64,000 bases of DNA from Paracoccus sp. MKU1 (GTDB taxonomy: Bacteria > Pseudomonadota > Alphaproteobacteria > Rhodobacterales > Rhodobacteraceae), in the NCBI RefSeq assembly GCF_001447385.1, contig NZ_LLWQ01000225.1, positions 1 through 64,000 on the forward strand. The letters run 5' to 3'. Both the position numbers and the translations under genes were made by a program. Numbering within the stretch: the first letter of the stretch is position 1; every line of letters starts with the position of its first letter. The notes under the pieces are model-generated. The model was not told the origin of the DNA. It did not search any database and worked only from the letters and a program-made list of their open reading frames with translations. Positions 9,009 through 17,360 of the stretch are shown here, piece after piece.

Positions 9009-9200
9009 TCATCGCGGATCGTCGCGCTCCATCACCCGCGCCATGATCTCGGCGCTCATGGCCAGGCCGGGCAGGGGGGCCGAGATGCCTTGCCCGCACC
9101 CGGTCCCCTCGGTCGAACAGCATCAGGGTCGGCGTGCCCTCCAGCCCCATTCCCGCATGGCGGGCGGCTTTCGGCCAATCCGGGCCTGCCCCGGGTGGGG
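9009..9200 (-). pseudogene. Remnant of a DsbA/DsbG-like thioredoxin-fold gene
   Basis: Read on the minus strand, one frame gives AARHAGMGLEGTPTLMLFDRGDR, which resembles the cis-proline strand (GTPT) of Dsb-type thioredoxin folds. About 20 codons later the sense continues in another frame as GISAPLPGLAMSAEIMAR and ends at a TGA at 9009-9011. No start, CXXC motif or N-terminal half can be recognised upstream. I read this as a frameshifted 3' fragment of a thiol-disulfide protein. The family call rests on a short motif and is weak. The rest of the 8989-9439 gap shows nothing I can support. Confidence 0.35.
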
Positions 9201-9439
9201 CGGCCTCGTCCGCCGTTGCGAAGGGCTTGAAACCAAAGAAACAATGGCCATCTTGTCTGGCGGGGCCACGGTCCCTCGGGATTTGCGCAAAGGGTGTCGT
9301 CTTGGAAAGCTTCGGCTTGGACCGATTCGTCCTGCGTCTTGAACAGGCGCATGGCTTGCCCCGGCCCCGTTGACGCGCCAGGCGCGGACGGCAGGCCGGG
9401 GTAAGGTGAATCCGGCCCGTTTCCTCAAGAGGTTCCGTC

Positions 9440-9616
9440 ATGCTGCGCGCCTTCCTGCCGGCGGTTTGTCCGCATTGCGGCGAAGACGTTCCCCGGGCTG
9501 CGGCCCGGCGATGTCCGATCTGCCGTTCTCCGTTCCAAGTGCCGTTCTCGGTGCCCGAGCCTCGCCGCCTTCCGCGGCGCAAAGGAGCAAAGGGGGGCGA
9601 CGATGGCGAAAGATGA
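9440..9616 (+). CDS. Small zinc-ribbon protein (58 aa)
   Basis: A 58-codon frame begins MLRAFLPAVCPHCGEDVPRA and continues with CPICRSPFQVP, so two cysteine pairs (CPHC at residues 10-13 and CPIC at 25-28) are set 11 residues apart in the pattern of a zinc ribbon. The tail is basic (RRLPRRKGAKGG). A ribosome site (AGAGG) lies about 7 nt before the ATG. The last 14 nt overlap the start of the MscS channel gene, suggesting translational coupling. No function can be assigned; small zinc ribbons often bind nucleic acid or regulate a partner. Confidence 0.6.
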   Translation: MLRAFLPAVCPHCGEDVPRAAARRCPICRSPFQVPFSVPEPRRLPRRKGAKGGDDGER

Positions 9617-10577
9617 AATCCCCGCCCCCGGCTTGCTGTGGCGGCTGGCGGCGGCCATCGCCGTCGCGCTGGCCATCGCCACGCTGGCCGAGCCGCTGGC
9701 GCGCCGCCATCCCGACCTGTCCGCCTTGCAGCTTTGGGCAGGACCGCTGCGCAATGCCGGCTTTTCGGTGGCCTGCTTTGCCGGCGCGCGCCTGGCGCAT
9801 GGGCTGGCCGCCCGGCGGCTCTTGCGGCGCAGGAAGGGCCGTCGCCCGGTGCCCAAGGTGCTGCTGGATCTGTTCTGGTTCGGGCTGCTGGCCGTCGCCA
9901 CGCTGGCCAGCCTGTCGCTGTTCTTCCGTCAGGACCTGTCCGGGATCCTGACCGGCTCGGGGCTGGTCCTGGCGGTGCTGGGCTTTGCCGTCCGCAATGC
10001 GGTCGCCGATGTGTTCTCGGGGCTGGCGATGGGGATCGAGGCGCCGTTCCGCATCGGCGACTGGGTGCGCATCGAGACCCTGGCCGAGGGCAAGGTGCAG
10101 GAGATCGGCTGGCGCACCACGCGGCTGGTCAGCCGCGACAGCACCTATGTCATCCTGCCCAACAGCCAGATCTCGGCGCGGCGGATCACCAATTTCAGCG
10201 CGCCGCGGCAGGAATACCGCGACCATGCCGAACTGACCCTGCCCGCCGAGCTGCCGGTGGCCGAGGCCGGCCGGCTGATCGCCGGGGCGGCGGTGGCGGC
10301 GCGGTCGATCTCGGCCGGCAAGCCGCCCGAGGTGCAGGTGACGCATTACGGCCCCGCCGGCATCAGCTATCGGGTGAAATACTGGGTGCCGCAGCACGAC
10401 CGCGAACTGGCCTGCCGCAACGAGGTGCTGAGCCTGATCGACGCCGCGCTGCGCGAACAGGGCATCCGGCTGGCGGCCGAGCGGATGCCCTGCGGCGAGG
10501 GTCAGGACAGCGCCAGCGCGGGCAGCACGGCCGGCCGGTGCGAGGCGATCAGCCCGGCCTCGGCCGCGGCCAGATAG
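9603..10577 (+). CDS. MscS-family mechanosensitive ion channel
   Basis: 324 residues. Three or more hydrophobic helices in the first 120 residues lead into the MscS core: a Gly/Ala-rich pore helix region (LTGSGLVLAVLGFAVRNAVAD), then the beta domain with FSGLAMGIEAPFRIGDWV and ILPNSQISARRITNFSAP. Such channels open when membrane tension rises and release solutes during hypo-osmotic shock. GGGGGG lies just before the ATG, inside the upstream small gene. The last 76 nt run into the 3' end of the convergent gene at 10502, and the last 25 or so residues look non-conserved. Confidence 0.9.
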   Translation: MAKDEIPAPGLLWRLAAAIAVALAIATLAEPLARRHPDLSALQLWAGPLRNAGFSVACFAGARLAHGLAARRLLRRRKGRRPVPKVLLDLFWFGLLAVATLASLSLFFRQDLSGILTGSGLVLAVLGFAVRNAVADVFSGLAMGIEAPFRIGDWVRIETLAEGKVQEIGWRTTRLVSRDSTYVILPNSQISARRITNFSAPRQEYRDHAELTLPAELPVAEAGRLIAGAAVAARSISAGKPPEVQVTHYGPAGISYRVKYWVPQHDRELACRNEVLSLIDAALREQGIRLAAERMPCGEGQDSASAGSTAGRCEAISPASAAAR

Positions 10578-11224
10578 ATGTGGTGGAAGGCATCGACCCG
10601 CCCGCCGATCAGCTGGATGTCGTCGCGCCGCCAATGCCAGGGCTGGGCGTCCAGCACCCGCTCGAACGGGTCCGAGGCGGTGGCCGACCAGAAGGCGGCG
10701 ATGCCGTCGGGCCGCAGCGCCTTGCGCAGCACCGCCAACCCGTGATCGCCGTAAAGCCGGCCGTTCGCCTGGCGCACGGTGAAATCCGGCCCGTTGTCGG
10801 TATCCATCAGGATCACGTCGAAACCGGCGCGGTGTTCCAGCAGCACCTCCATCACATCCGCGATCCGCAGGGTGACGCGCGGATCGCGCAGCGGATGGCC
10901 GGCCAGATGACCGATGCGGTCGCGGTTCCAGCCGGCGATCTCGGGGACAAGCTCGCAGACCGTGACCCGCGCGGCCGGCCCCAGCAATTCCAGCGCCGCG
11001 CGCAGGGTGAAGCCCATGCCGAGCCCGCCGATCAGCACGCGGGCGTCGCTGCGGCCATGCAGGCGCAGGCTGCGCTCGGCCAGCACGGTCTCGGACTGGT
11101 GGTTGAGGTTCGACATCAGCTCCAGGCCGTTGAAGCGGATCTCGTAAAGGGCGCCGCGCTGGCGCAGCAGGATTTCGTCGCCCGCCGCGGTATCGGCGCG
11201 GGCCAGGGTATTCCAGATGGGCAT
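10502..11224 (-). CDS. Spermidine-synthase-like methyltransferase-fold protein
   Basis: 240 residues of the SpeE-like Rossmann fold. The SAM or decarboxy-SAM loop is LIGGLGMGFTLRAALELLG, followed by VCELVPEI and the acidic strand VILMDTDNGPDF. True spermidine synthases carry a D-x-TDP-x-GP loop and two catalytic aspartates here; this protein has DTDNGPDF, so polyamine synthesis is doubtful and a methyltransferase role is possible. It stands alone, convergent with the mechanosensitive channel gene, and the two overlap by 76 nt. Confidence 0.75.
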   Translation of the reverse strand: MPIWNTLARADTAAGDEILLRQRGALYEIRFNGLELMSNLNHQSETVLAERSLRLHGRSDARVLIGGLGMGFTLRAALELLGPAARVTVCELVPEIAGWNRDRIGHLAGHPLRDPRVTLRIADVMEVLLEHRAGFDVILMDTDNGPDFTVRQANGRLYGDHGLAVLRKALRPDGIAAFWSATASDPFERVLDAQPWHWRRDDIQLIGGRVDAFHHIYLAAAEAGLIASHRPAVLPALALS

Positions 11225-11447
11225 GATCGATCCCCGACATCGGGCAGGCCGTGGGCCTCCCGGTGGTTGCGTGACGGTTTCGGAAAATGGCCTCGGGTTG
11301 CCCGGCGTTCAGCGCGCGGACAACCCCGGCACATTGTTGGCCCTGAAACCGATCAGCAGCGGAAAGATCGCCGAAGGATGCGAGAGGCCGTTCCGCGGCG
11401 CGGGGCCGCGATCCCGGCGCAACCGATCCAGTCGCATGGCAACGCCC

Positions 11448-11861
11448 CTATGCCGCCGGGGTCACCGGATCGGCCCCGCCGACCGACAGCACGGTCAGTT
11501 CGCGCGTCTCGCCCGCCCGGGTGTCCCAGGTAAAGCGCGCGCCCGCCCGCAGGCCGATCAGCGCCACCCCGATCGGCGTCAGCACCGAGGCGCGGCCGGC
11601 GGCGATGTCGGCATCCTCGGGCCAGGCCAGCACGACGGTCTGCTCGCGCCCGGTGGTTTCGTCGCGGAAGGTGACGGCGCTGCCGATGCTGGCGACATCA
11701 TCGGGCATCCGCGCGGGCGGCAGGACGCGGGCGCGGGCCAGTTCGGCCAGCAGCCGGTCGGCAAGATCGGGATTGCGCGCCATCGCCCCCTCGGCAAGAC
11801 GTTCGAGCCGGTCGAGCGTGTCGCTGGCGATGGTGACCGGCGGTCGCGGTGTTCTGGCCAT
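11448..11861 (-). CDS. Rnk/GreA C-terminal-domain protein
   Basis: 137 residues. The C-terminal part (IGSAVTFRDETTGREQTVVLAWPEDAD, then VLTPIGVALIGLRAGARF) matches the GreA/GreB C-terminal domain, which binds near the RNA polymerase secondary channel. The N-terminal part is a short helix pair, too short for a GreA coiled coil, which is the Rnk arrangement. E. coli Rnk binds RNA polymerase and affects nucleoside diphosphate kinase levels. It is a single gene, divergent from the tyrA leader. Confidence 0.8.
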   Translation of the reverse strand: MARTPRPPVTIASDTLDRLERLAEGAMARNPDLADRLLAELARARVLPPARMPDDVASIGSAVTFRDETTGREQTVVLAWPEDADIAAGRASVLTPIGVALIGLRAGARFTWDTRAGETRELTVLSVGGADPVTPAA

Positions 11862-12190
11862 GTCGGCTCCTTCAAGTCGTGTCGTGCCCTGCCATGGCCG
11901 CGATGCGGCCGGCCGGGCGGTGGGTTGGCTGGATCAGGGAACCCCGGGCGCGAGGTCAGCGCAAGGACGCCTCTGCCCGGGGCAGAGAGCGCGTCAGCAG
12001 CAAACCGGTGCAGAACCGGCCTCTGCAAGGGGAAAGGCGCGTGGTCATGGCATCAGTCTAGCCGCGCCGCCGCGCCGAGTCGAGAGACCGGAGCCGCGCC
12101 CCTGCGGATGCCGCCCCTCCCGGCCGACCCAGCGGCGGGCCCGGCCCTTTCCGCCCATCACCGCCGGCCGGCATGCTGCCCTCGCGGGGC
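11862..12190. other. Intergenic stretch with two small palindromes
   Basis: No coding region is convincing between the Rnk-like gene and the tyrA promoter. It holds CTCTGCCC (11971-11978) and GGGCAGAG (11980-11987), a palindrome with almost no loop, and TGCAGA (12009-12014) with TCTGCA (12022-12027). Either could act as a binding site or transcript end; neither is followed by a T run. Confidence 0.4.
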
Positions 12191-12225
12191 TTGACCCCCG
12201 GCAGCGGCGGGGTTATCTGCGCGCC
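12191..12225 (+). promoter_or_regulatory. Candidate leaderless promoter for the tyrA leader
   Basis: TTGACC (12191-12196) and TTATCT (12213-12218, or TATCTG one base on with a 17 bp spacer) form a sigma-70-like pair. The A of the following ATG is 8 nt after the -10 hexamer, so the predicted transcript would start at or near the start codon. The same TTATCTGCG...GCATGA arrangement, with the same spacing, precedes the DUF4186 gene at 56079. Confidence 0.55.
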
Positions 12226-12276
12226 ATGATCTGCAAGGCCCAAGCTTTCGCGAAACGCTATTATCCGCTGCCCTGA
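12226..12276 (+). CDS. Putative tyrA leader peptide with tandem Tyr codons
   Basis: A 16-codon frame reads MICKAQAFAKRYYPLP and stops. Codons 12 and 13 are TAT TAT (12259-12264), directly before the first arm of a set of alternating inverted repeats, and the next gene is tyrA for tyrosine synthesis. That layout is the signature of amino-acid attenuation. No ribosome site is visible; the ATG appears to lie at the 5' end of the transcript. Paired Tyr codons in so short a peptide could be chance, so the call rests on the combined context. Confidence 0.5.
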   Translation: MICKAQAFAKRYYPLP

Positions 12277-12321
12277 GCAGCGGAGCGCCTTGCCATGCCG
12301 CCGCTGCCCTGTCGCCAGCGG
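12265..12321 (+). promoter_or_regulatory. Candidate tyrA attenuator (alternating stems)
   Basis: Four arms alternate: CCGCTG (12265-12270), CAGCGG (12278-12283), CCGCTG (12301-12306), CAGCGG (12316-12321). Arms 1-2 and 3-4 make short hairpins with loops of 7 and 9 nt; arms 2-3 can pair instead with one extra G-C. Arm 1 begins directly after the Tyr codons. The last arm is not followed by a T run; the only one nearby is five Ts at 12359-12363, so the output could be Rho-dependent or act on translation. Confidence 0.45.
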
Positions 12322-12378
12322 TCGCGCATCGGAACCCTCCTGACCTCTGGCGTCGCCCTTTTTCCGAAGGATCGTCCC

Positions 12379-13155
12379 ATGTCACCCCATCCCTCCGTGC
12401 TGATCTTCGGCTTTGGCGCCTTTGGCCGGCTGATCGCCCGCGCGCTTGCGCCGCACTTGCCCGTGGCGGTCAGCGACCCCGACCCTGCCGCGCGGGCCGA
12501 GGCGCGCCGGCTGGGCCTTGCCGTGGTCGGGCCGCGGCAGGCGGGACGGTTCGGCGTGGTGGTGCTGGCGGTCCCGGTCCCGGGCCTGGGCGATTGCCTG
12601 CGCCGGTTGGCGCCGCATCTGCGCCCCGGCCAGGTCGTCGCCGATGTCTGCTCGGTCAAGCAGGGTCCGGCCGGGCTGATGCGGCAGATCCTGCCCGCCG
12701 GGGTCGAGATCCTTGCCTCGCATCCGCTGTTCGGGCCGCAAAGCCTGCCCGGACCGCTGGCCGGCGGCCGCGTGGTGCTGTGCCCGGTGCGCGGCAGGGG
12801 CTGGCGCCGCATCGCCGCTTTCCTGCGCCGGGTGCTGGGGCTGGAGATCATCCTCGCCACGCCCGAGGAACACGACCGCCATGCCGCGCTGACCCAGGGC
12901 CTGACCCATCTTCTGGCCCATGCCCTGGCCGGGTTTCAGCCGCATCCGCGGATCCGCACCCGCAGCTTCGACCTGCTGGCCCGGGCGCTGGCGATGGTGG
13001 GCGCCGATGCGCCCGAGGTCTTTGCGGCGGTGACGCAGGACAATCCGCATGTCGCCGCCATCCGGGACAGGTTCGTGCAACGGCTGCTGGCGGCTCCGGC
13101 GGCGGCGACCGGCGCCACGGGGCAGGGGCAGCAGGGGCGCGATGCCGCGGCTTGA
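12379..13155 (+). CDS. tyrA: Prephenate dehydrogenase (TyrA family)
   Basis: 258 residues from the ATG at 12379, which has AAGGAT upstream and places the Rossmann motif (VLIFGFGAFGRLIARAL) at the N-terminus; an ATG at 12295 would add an unstructured tail. The pattern DVCSVKQGPAGLMRQILP, then ASHPLFGPQS, is typical of the TyrA substrate site, and the C-terminal helical half (ALTQGLTHLLAH) fits. It oxidatively decarboxylates prephenate (or arogenate) on the tyrosine route in the cytoplasm. There is no fused chorismate mutase or ACT domain, so feedback by an ACT domain is absent. It is preceded by a candidate leader peptide. Confidence 0.85.
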   Translation: MSPHPSVLIFGFGAFGRLIARALAPHLPVAVSDPDPAARAEARRLGLAVVGPRQAGRFGVVVLAVPVPGLGDCLRRLAPHLRPGQVVADVCSVKQGPAGLMRQILPAGVEILASHPLFGPQSLPGPLAGGRVVLCPVRGRGWRRIAAFLRRVLGLEIILATPEEHDRHAALTQGLTHLLAHALAGFQPHPRIRTRSFDLLARALAMVGADAPEVFAAVTQDNPHVAAIRDRFVQRLLAAPAAATGATGQGQQGRDAAA

Positions 13156-13167
13156 GGGGCGCGCGCC

Positions 13168-13195
13168 CTATCTCGCCTCGATGGTCGCGAGATAG
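13168..13195. terminator. Stem-loop at the tyrA/napC convergent ends
   Basis: CTATCTCGC (13168-13176) and GCGAGATAG (13187-13195) are perfect 9-bp arms around a 10-nt loop, 12 bp after tyrA and covering the last codons of napC. It could end both convergent transcripts. There is no clear T run on either side. Confidence 0.5.
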
Positions 13196-13881
13196 CGGTG
13201 GACAGCCTCGTCTCCGCCGCCCAGCCAAGCCTGTTCGTCGCCGCGCAGGGCGGGCGGCTCCAGCCAGCCGGGCTCGATGCCGGTCATGTCGGGCAGTTGA
13301 TGCGCGATGCCCTTGTGGCAGTCGATGCAGGTCTTTTCGCCCGAGATCAGATAGCGTTCGTGGATCTCGGCCGCGCGGCGGGTCTGCTTGGTGAAGTCCA
13401 TCGCCACCGCCGCATGGCAGTTGCGGCATTCCAGGGAATCGTTGGCCTTGAGCCGCGCCCATTCGTGCTTGGCCAGCTCCAGCCGCTTTTCCAGGAATTT
13501 CTCGCGCGTGCTGATGGTGCCGAAGATCTTGCCCCAGACCTCCTTGGAGGCCTGCATCTTGCGGGCGATCTTGTCGGTCCATTGATGCGGCACATGGCAG
13601 TCGGGACAGCTGGCCCTGACGCCCGAGCGGTTCGAGAAATGCACCGTCGGCATCAGCTCCTGATAGACGTTGTCGCGCATCTCGTGGCAGCTGGTGCAGA
13701 ATTTCTCGGTATTGGTGACCTCCAGCGCGGTGTTGAACCCGCCCCAGAAAATCACCCCGCAGATGAAGCCGCCCAGGGTCAGGAAGCCGATGCTGAGAAA
13801 GCTGCTGGGCCGGCTGATGACGCGCCAGAACCAGGTGACCCGGCCCCGTACCCAGCGGATGCTCGCCTTGATCCAGCCCAT
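13168..13881 (-). CDS. napC: NapC, membrane-anchored tetrahaem c-type cytochrome
   Basis: 237 residues. One N-terminal membrane helix ([21 protein letters not shown]) anchors a periplasmic domain with four haem sites: CTSCH, CPDCH, CRNCH and CIDCH. This is the NapC/NirT family. It oxidises ubiquinol and feeds electrons to NapB-NapA. It is the last gene of the nap operon, 1 nt after napB. Confidence 0.97.
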   Translation of the reverse strand: MGWIKASIRWVRGRVTWFWRVISRPSSFLSIGFLTLGGFICGVIFWGGFNTALEVTNTEKFCTSCHEMRDNVYQELMPTVHFSNRSGVRASCPDCHVPHQWTDKIARKMQASKEVWGKIFGTISTREKFLEKRLELAKHEWARLKANDSLECRNCHAAVAMDFTKQTRRAAEIHERYLISGEKTCIDCHKGIAHQLPDMTGIEPGWLEPPALRGDEQAWLGGGDEAVHRYLATIEAR

Positions 13882-13882
13882 G

Positions 13883-14368
13883 TCACGGGCCCCCGGCGTG
13901 GCGATAGCCGTCGCGGAACTCGTTCGGCACCAGCGGCCTCACATCGGCCTGCTGGACATGGCAGGCGGTGCAGAAATAGCGCCGCGGCGTCACGTCGGTC
14001 AGGATCTGCCCGTCGCGGTCCATGAAATGCGTGACGCTGATCATCGGCGCGCCCGAGCCTTCGGTGAATTGCGGCTTGTGGCAATCCATGCAGCGGTTGG
14101 TGTTCACGGTCAGCTGGTAGCCGTCGATGGAATGCGGGATCACCGGCGGCTGTCCGGGATAGTTGCGCATCCGGCGCACATCGTCGGTGATCGGCCGGCC
14201 GAGCGGCGGGATCTGCCCCTCGGACATCGGCTCGGCCCAGCCGGTCAGCGGCGGGACGATCTGCACCGCTGGCTCGGCCTGCGGCAGGGCGGCGCCGACC
14301 AGGGCGAACAGGGTCAGCCCGGCCATGGCGACGGGCCGGATCAGACGGAAAGGAGCTTGACCGCGCAT
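13883..14368 (-). CDS. napB: NapB, di-haem small subunit of periplasmic nitrate reductase
   Basis: 161 residues from the ATG at 14368, which gives a clean signal peptide ([20 protein letters not shown]) and overlaps the end of napA by 28 nt; upstream in-frame starts lie inside napA and give no signal. Two haem motifs are present, CMDCH and CTACH, as in NapB. It accepts electrons from NapC and passes them to the NapA iron-sulfur cluster in the periplasm. Confidence 0.97.
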   Translation of the reverse strand: MRGQAPFRLIRPVAMAGLTLFALVGAALPQAEPAVQIVPPLTGWAEPMSEGQIPPLGRPITDDVRRMRNYPGQPPVIPHSIDGYQLTVNTNRCMDCHKPQFTEGSGAPMISVTHFMDRDGQILTDVTPRRYFCTACHVQQADVRPLVPNEFRDGYRHAGGP

Positions 14369-16836
14369 TTCTTGAAATCCGTCTGTTTGGAAATGGGATC
14401 CGTGGCGTCCAGCGTCACCTTGTTGATCAGCTGGCTGGCGTCGAACCACGGCACGAAGATCACCCCGCGCGGCATCCGGTTCCTGCCGCGCGTCTCGACG
14501 CGCGAGCGGATCTCGCCGCGGCGTGAGACGATGCGCACCTCGGCGCCCTGGTTGAAGCCCATGTCGCGGGCATCCTCGGGGTTCATGAAGCAGCGGGCGC
14601 CGGGGAAGGCCCGGTAGAGCTCGGGCACGCGCATGGTCATCGATCCGGAATGCCAATGCTCCAGCACCCGGCCGGTCACCAGCCAGATGTTGTATTCCTC
14701 GTCGGGCGGCTCGGCCGGCGGCTCATAGGGCACGGCGATGATCTTGGCCTTGCCGTCCGGGTTGCCATAGAACTGCACGCCGGCGCCCGGCTCGACATAG
14801 GGGTCCAGCCCCTCGCGATAGCGCCACAGCGTTTCCTTGCCGTCCACCACCGGCCAGCGCAGGCCGCGGACTTCGTGATAGGTGTCATAGGGGGCAAGGT
14901 CGTGGCCATGGCCGCGGCCGAAGGCGGCATATTCCTCGAACAGGCCCTTCTGGACGTAGAAGCCGAAATGCTTGGCCTCCTGGTTGGCGTAATCGGGGTT
15001 CAACTCGGAGATGTCGAAGCGGTCCACGCTGCCGTTGCGGAACAGCACGTCGAACAGGCTCTGGCCGCGATAGTTCGGGTTGGCGGCCAGGATCTCCTCG
15101 GGCCAGACCTCGTCGGTGGTGAAGCGCTTCGAGAACTCCATCATCTGCCACAGGTCCGAGCGCGCCTCGCCCGGCGCCTCGACCAGCTGGTGCCAGACAT
15201 GGGTGCGCCGCTCGGCATTGCCATAGGCGCCTTCCTTCTCGACCCACATGGCGGCGGGCAGGATCAGGTCGGCGGCCAAGGCGGTGACCGTGGGATAGGC
15301 GTCCGAGACGACGATGAAGTTTTCTGGGTTGCGATAGCCCGGCCAGGCCTCGTTGCTGTTGTTGGGCGAGGCTTGCAGGTTGTTGTTCACCTGGATCCAG
15401 TAGAAGTTCAGCGTGCCGTCATGCAGCGCCCGGTCCTGGGCCACCGCATGCAGCCCGGGCTTGTCGGGGATCAGGCCTTCGGGGATGCGCCAGATCTCCT
15501 CGGCATGCTTGCGGTGTTCGGGATTGGTCACGGTCATGTCGGCCGGCAGGCGATGGGCGAAGGTGCCCACCTCGCGCGCCGTGCCGCAGGCCGAGGGCTG
15601 GCCGGTCAGCGAGAACGGGCTGTTGCCCGGCTCGGAGATCTTCCCGGTCAGCAGGTGGAGGTTATAGACCATCTGGTTGGCCCAGACGCCGCGCACATGC
15701 TGGTTGAAGCCCATGGTCCACAAGGACATGACCTTGCGGTCGGGATCGGCGTAAAGCTCGGCCAGCTGCTCCAGGAAGCCCGGCTCCACCCCGCTGAGTT
15801 CCGAGACCTTCTCCAGCGTGTATTCGCTGACCAGTTCGGCGAATTCCTCGAATGTCGAGGGCGTGGTCGCCGCCGGGTCCTCGGCCGTGCGCGCGGCCAC
15901 CTCGCGCGGGTCGTCGTCGCGCAGCCCGTAGCCGATGCCGGTCGCGCCGGCGACGAAGGTGGTGTGGCGATCCACGAAATCGCGGTTCACCCGGCCGGTC
16001 TGGATGATGTGGTTGGCGATGTAGTTCAGGATCGCCAGGTCGGTGCCGGGCTTGAAGACGATGGGAATGTCCGCCAGGTCCGAGCTGCGATGGGTAAAGG
16101 TGGACAGCACCGCCACCTTGACATGCGGGTGGCCCAGCCGCCGGTCCGCGACCCGCGTCCACAGGATCGGATGCATCTCGGCCATGTTCGAGCCCCAGAG
16201 CACGAAGGCATCCGCCGCCTCGAAATCGTCATAGCAGCCCATCGGTTCGTCCATGCCGAAGGTCCGCATGAAGGCATAGGCCGCCGAGGCCATGCAATGC
16301 CGCGCGTTGGGGTCGAGGTTGTTCGACCGGAACCCCGCCCGCATCAGCTTGGTCGCGGCATAGCCCTCGAAGATCGTCCATTGGCCCGAGCCGAACATGC
16401 CGACGGCGGTCGGCCCCTTGTCCTTCAGCACCCGCTTGGCCTGGGCGGCCATGGTGTCGAAGGCTTCCTCCCAGCTGACCGGGGTGAACTCGCCGTCCTT
16501 GGCATAGATGCCGTCCCTCTTGCGCAGCAGCGGCTGGGTCAGGCGGTCCTGGCCATACATGATCTTGGACAGGAAATAGCCCTTGACGCAGTTCAGGCCG
16601 CGGTTCACCTCGGCCAGCAGGTCGCCATGGGTGGCGACCACGCGGCCCTCCTTGACGCCCACCATGACGCCGCAGCCGGTGCCGCAAAAGCGGCAGGGTG
16701 CCTTGGACCAGGTGATCTGGAGGGATTCGACCCCGCCGGGCACTGGCTGCGCCTGCGAGGACAGCGGGATATTGGCGGCCATGGCGGCGATCCCCGCCGC
16801 CTGCGCCTTGAGCAGATCGCGTCGGGAAATGGTCAT
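14341..16836 (-). CDS. napA: NapA, periplasmic nitrate reductase catalytic subunit
   Basis: 831 residues, full length. A Tat signal ([12 protein letters not shown]) exports the folded enzyme. The [4Fe-4S] ligands are C48, C51, C55 and C83 (CRFCGTGC ... LNCVKG), and the molybdenum ligand is C181 in [11 protein letters not shown], the position known for Paracoccus NapA. It binds Mo-bis-MGD and reduces nitrate to nitrite. The start overlaps the napD stop (ATGA). In Paracoccus this system disposes of excess reductant during aerobic growth on reduced carbon. Confidence 0.98.
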   Translation of the reverse strand: MTISRRDLLKAQAAGIAAMAANIPLSSQAQPVPGGVESLQITWSKAPCRFCGTGCGVMVGVKEGRVVATHGDLLAEVNRGLNCVKGYFLSKIMYGQDRLTQPLLRKRDGIYAKDGEFTPVSWEEAFDTMAAQAKRVLKDKGPTAVGMFGSGQWTIFEGYAATKLMRAGFRSNNLDPNARHCMASAAYAFMRTFGMDEPMGCYDDFEAADAFVLWGSNMAEMHPILWTRVADRRLGHPHVKVAVLSTFTHRSSDLADIPIVFKPGTDLAILNYIANHIIQTGRVNRDFVDRHTTFVAGATGIGYGLRDDDPREVAARTAEDPAATTPSTFEEFAELVSEYTLEKVSELSGVEPGFLEQLAELYADPDRKVMSLWTMGFNQHVRGVWANQMVYNLHLLTGKISEPGNSPFSLTGQPSACGTAREVGTFAHRLPADMTVTNPEHRKHAEEIWRIPEGLIPDKPGLHAVAQDRALHDGTLNFYWIQVNNNLQASPNNSNEAWPGYRNPENFIVVSDAYPTVTALAADLILPAAMWVEKEGAYGNAERRTHVWHQLVEAPGEARSDLWQMMEFSKRFTTDEVWPEEILAANPNYRGQSLFDVLFRNGSVDRFDISELNPDYANQEAKHFGFYVQKGLFEEYAAFGRGHGHDLAPYDTYHEVRGLRWPVVDGKETLWRYREGLDPYVEPGAGVQFYGNPDGKAKIIAVPYEPPAEPPDEEYNIWLVTGRVLEHWHSGSMTMRVPELYRAFPGARCFMNPEDARDMGFNQGAEVRIVSRRGEIRSRVETRGRNRMPRGVIFVPWFDASQLINKVTLDATDPISKQTDFKKCAVKLLSV

Positions 16837-17171
16837 GCCAGCGCCTCCTTCTCATCGGCGGGAAGGATCTGCTCGAAGACCAGGTTGGCCGAGAACACGC
16901 CCTCCATGACCGAGATCTCGGCCATGCGGCCGCCGATCTCACCCACCGAGGCGCCCTCCAGCACCAGGACGATCTTGGCGCCCTCGACGGCATGGACCTC
17001 GGTCCCGGGCAGGGTGGCGAAATGCCGGGCCAGCTCGGCAGCGCGATCCGGCCGGGCCGTGACGACGGCGCTGGAGATGTGGAGGAATCGCGATTCCGTG
17101 CCGCTGTCCTGTTTCAGCTTTCCGGTCAGGATGTCGCGTCGCTGGATGGGGGTCCTGTCTGGCTCGCGCAT
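16833..17171 (-). CDS. napD: NapD, chaperone for NapA export
   Basis: 112 residues. The central ferredoxin-like region ([20 protein letters not shown], then [20 protein letters not shown]) matches NapD, which binds the Tat signal of NapA so that export waits for cofactor insertion. The first 25 residues are polar and extra; a later start is possible but no better ATG is visible. Overlap with napA by ATGA fits a partner made in equal amount. Confidence 0.93.
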   Translation of the reverse strand: MREPDRTPIQRRDILTGKLKQDSGTESRFLHISSAVVTARPDRAAELARHFATLPGTEVHAVEGAKIVLVLEGASVGEIGGRMAEISVMEGVFSANLVFEQILPADEKEALA

Positions 17172-17180
17172 GGCCGCTCT

Positions 17181-17360
17181 CTAATGCATGGGTCCGGGGG
17201 GTCCGAAGATGATCTGAGACATCCAGACCAGGAAGCCGTAGCCGCCGACGATCGCGACCGACAGGATCGGCCAGATCACCACGGCAAGAATCAGGAAGGC
17301 GATGATTTCATCCCGCTTCCGGTGCTGGGGACGATCGGTTTCTTTCGCGGAATCGATCAT
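17181..17360 (-). CDS. napE: NapE, small membrane subunit
   Basis: A 59-codon gene read from the ATG at 17360. It begins MIDSAKETDRPQHRKRDE and has one hydrophobic helix (IIAFLILAVVIWPILSVAIV), then ends GPPGPMH. This is the NapE profile: a charged cytoplasmic N-terminus and a single membrane span. It is the first gene of the operon, 9 nt before napD. Its function is unknown; it is common in Paracoccus and Rhodobacter nap operons. Confidence 0.92.
   Translation of the reverse strand: MIDSAKETDRPQHRKRDEIIAFLILAVVIWPILSVAIVGGYGFLVWMSQIIFGPPGPMH

Noticed and set aside
7972-9582. 536-codon minus-strand frame across mauR
   Set aside because: It covers mauR on the other strand and only a short part near 9110-9190 looks protein-like, which I reported as a pseudogene remnant.
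11233-11244. CCCGACATCGGG palindrome upstream of the SpeE-like gene
   Set aside because: Short and of a kind expected by chance at this GC content; no supporting context.
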